From contig JAADIC010000175.1 of assembly GCA_013151535.1 (NCBI GenBank), positions 1-7,071 on the forward strand: DNA of 7,071 bases, read 5' to 3'. Each line of letters begins with the position of its first letter. Position 1 is the first letter of the stretch. Positions 6,971 to 7,071 of this stretch are shown in pieces. Position numbers and translations under genes: made by a program. This DNA is from Alphaproteobacteria bacterium. Its GTDB lineage: Bacteria > Pseudomonadota > Alphaproteobacteria > Rhodobacterales > Rhodobacteraceae. The notes beneath the pieces were generated by a model. The model saw nothing but the letters and a program-made list of their open reading frames with translations. It was not told the DNA's origin and did no database searches.

Positions 6971-7071
6971 TTATTCCAGCCGCAACCGCACCAGCGTTAT
7001 ATGCACATAGGGCTGCCCGCCGCGCATCAGGATGATCGGGGCCAGCAATTCGGCATCCGGATCCAGTGTTT
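6971..7071 (-). CDS. C-terminal 32 residues of an unidentified protein (partial)
   Basis: A minus-strand frame enters from the right edge and ends at TAA (6971-6973). The visible tail includes LDPDAELLAPIILMRGG and ends QPYVHITLVRLRLE. I do not recognise the family. Coding is supported by codon use: 24 of 32 codons end in G or C, whereas the overlapping open frame on this strand has AT-rich third positions. It points the same way as nosR, so it could be a nos-associated gene or an unrelated neighbour; 242 bases and an FNR-like box separate them, so nosR is probably not dependent on its promoter. The short tail prevents functional assignment. Confidence 0.55.
   Translation of the reverse strand, partial: TLDPDAELLAPIILMRGGQPYVHITLVRLRLE

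Noticed and set aside
6751..7035. A 94-residue plus-strand open frame in the nosR upstream region
   Set aside because: It covers the FNR-like box and the antisense of the upstream gene tail, is rich in Arg, His and Pro without domain features, and looks like non-coding sequence.

Overview
The window is an almost complete nitrous oxide reductase (nos) operon, read entirely on the minus strand. In transcription order (right to left) it holds the 3' end of an unrecognised gene, a control region of about 240 bases, nosR, nosZ, nosD, nosF and the first half of nosY, which runs off the left edge. The gene order nosRZDFY, a Tat-exported clade I NosZ, a composition that looks mid-50s % GC by eye, and an FNR-type box upstream of nosR suggest a denitrifying proteobacterium, most likely an alphaproteobacterium. 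I cannot name a genus.

Layout: 6971-7071 is the C-terminal end of an unidentified upstream gene. Bases 6729-6970 are intergenic, with a strong FNR/NnrR-like palindrome at 6793-6806 and a 10-bp inverted repeat whose inner copy abuts the nosR start codon. nosR (4482-6728) encodes the membrane flavo-iron-sulfur protein that supports N2O respiration. nosZ (2564-4480) encodes the catalytic multicopper enzyme. nosD (1293-2540), nosF (397-1296) and nosY (1-397, partial) encode the periplasmic beta-helix protein, the ATPase and the permease of the NosDFY maturation ABC complex.

The genes are packed for coordinated expression. One base separates nosR from nosZ, 23 bases separate nosZ from nosD, and the nosD/nosF and nosF/nosY junctions overlap. 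nosZ and nosD have clear Shine-Dalgarno sites, whereas nosR has almost none. A strong hairpin lies in the last codons of nosR about 50 bases upstream of nosZ; it is a plausible way to set nosZ mRNA level separately from nosR.

Functionally, NosZ reduces N2O to N2 in the periplasm. NosR is thought to deliver electrons and be required for activity, and NosDFY is needed to build the CuZ copper-sulfide centre. All key residues I could check are intact, so the cluster looks functional. I found no mobile element, CRISPR array, RNA gene or undescribed protein system. The points worth a second look are regulatory: the FNR box, the inverted repeat at the nosR start and the nosR-nosZ hairpin.
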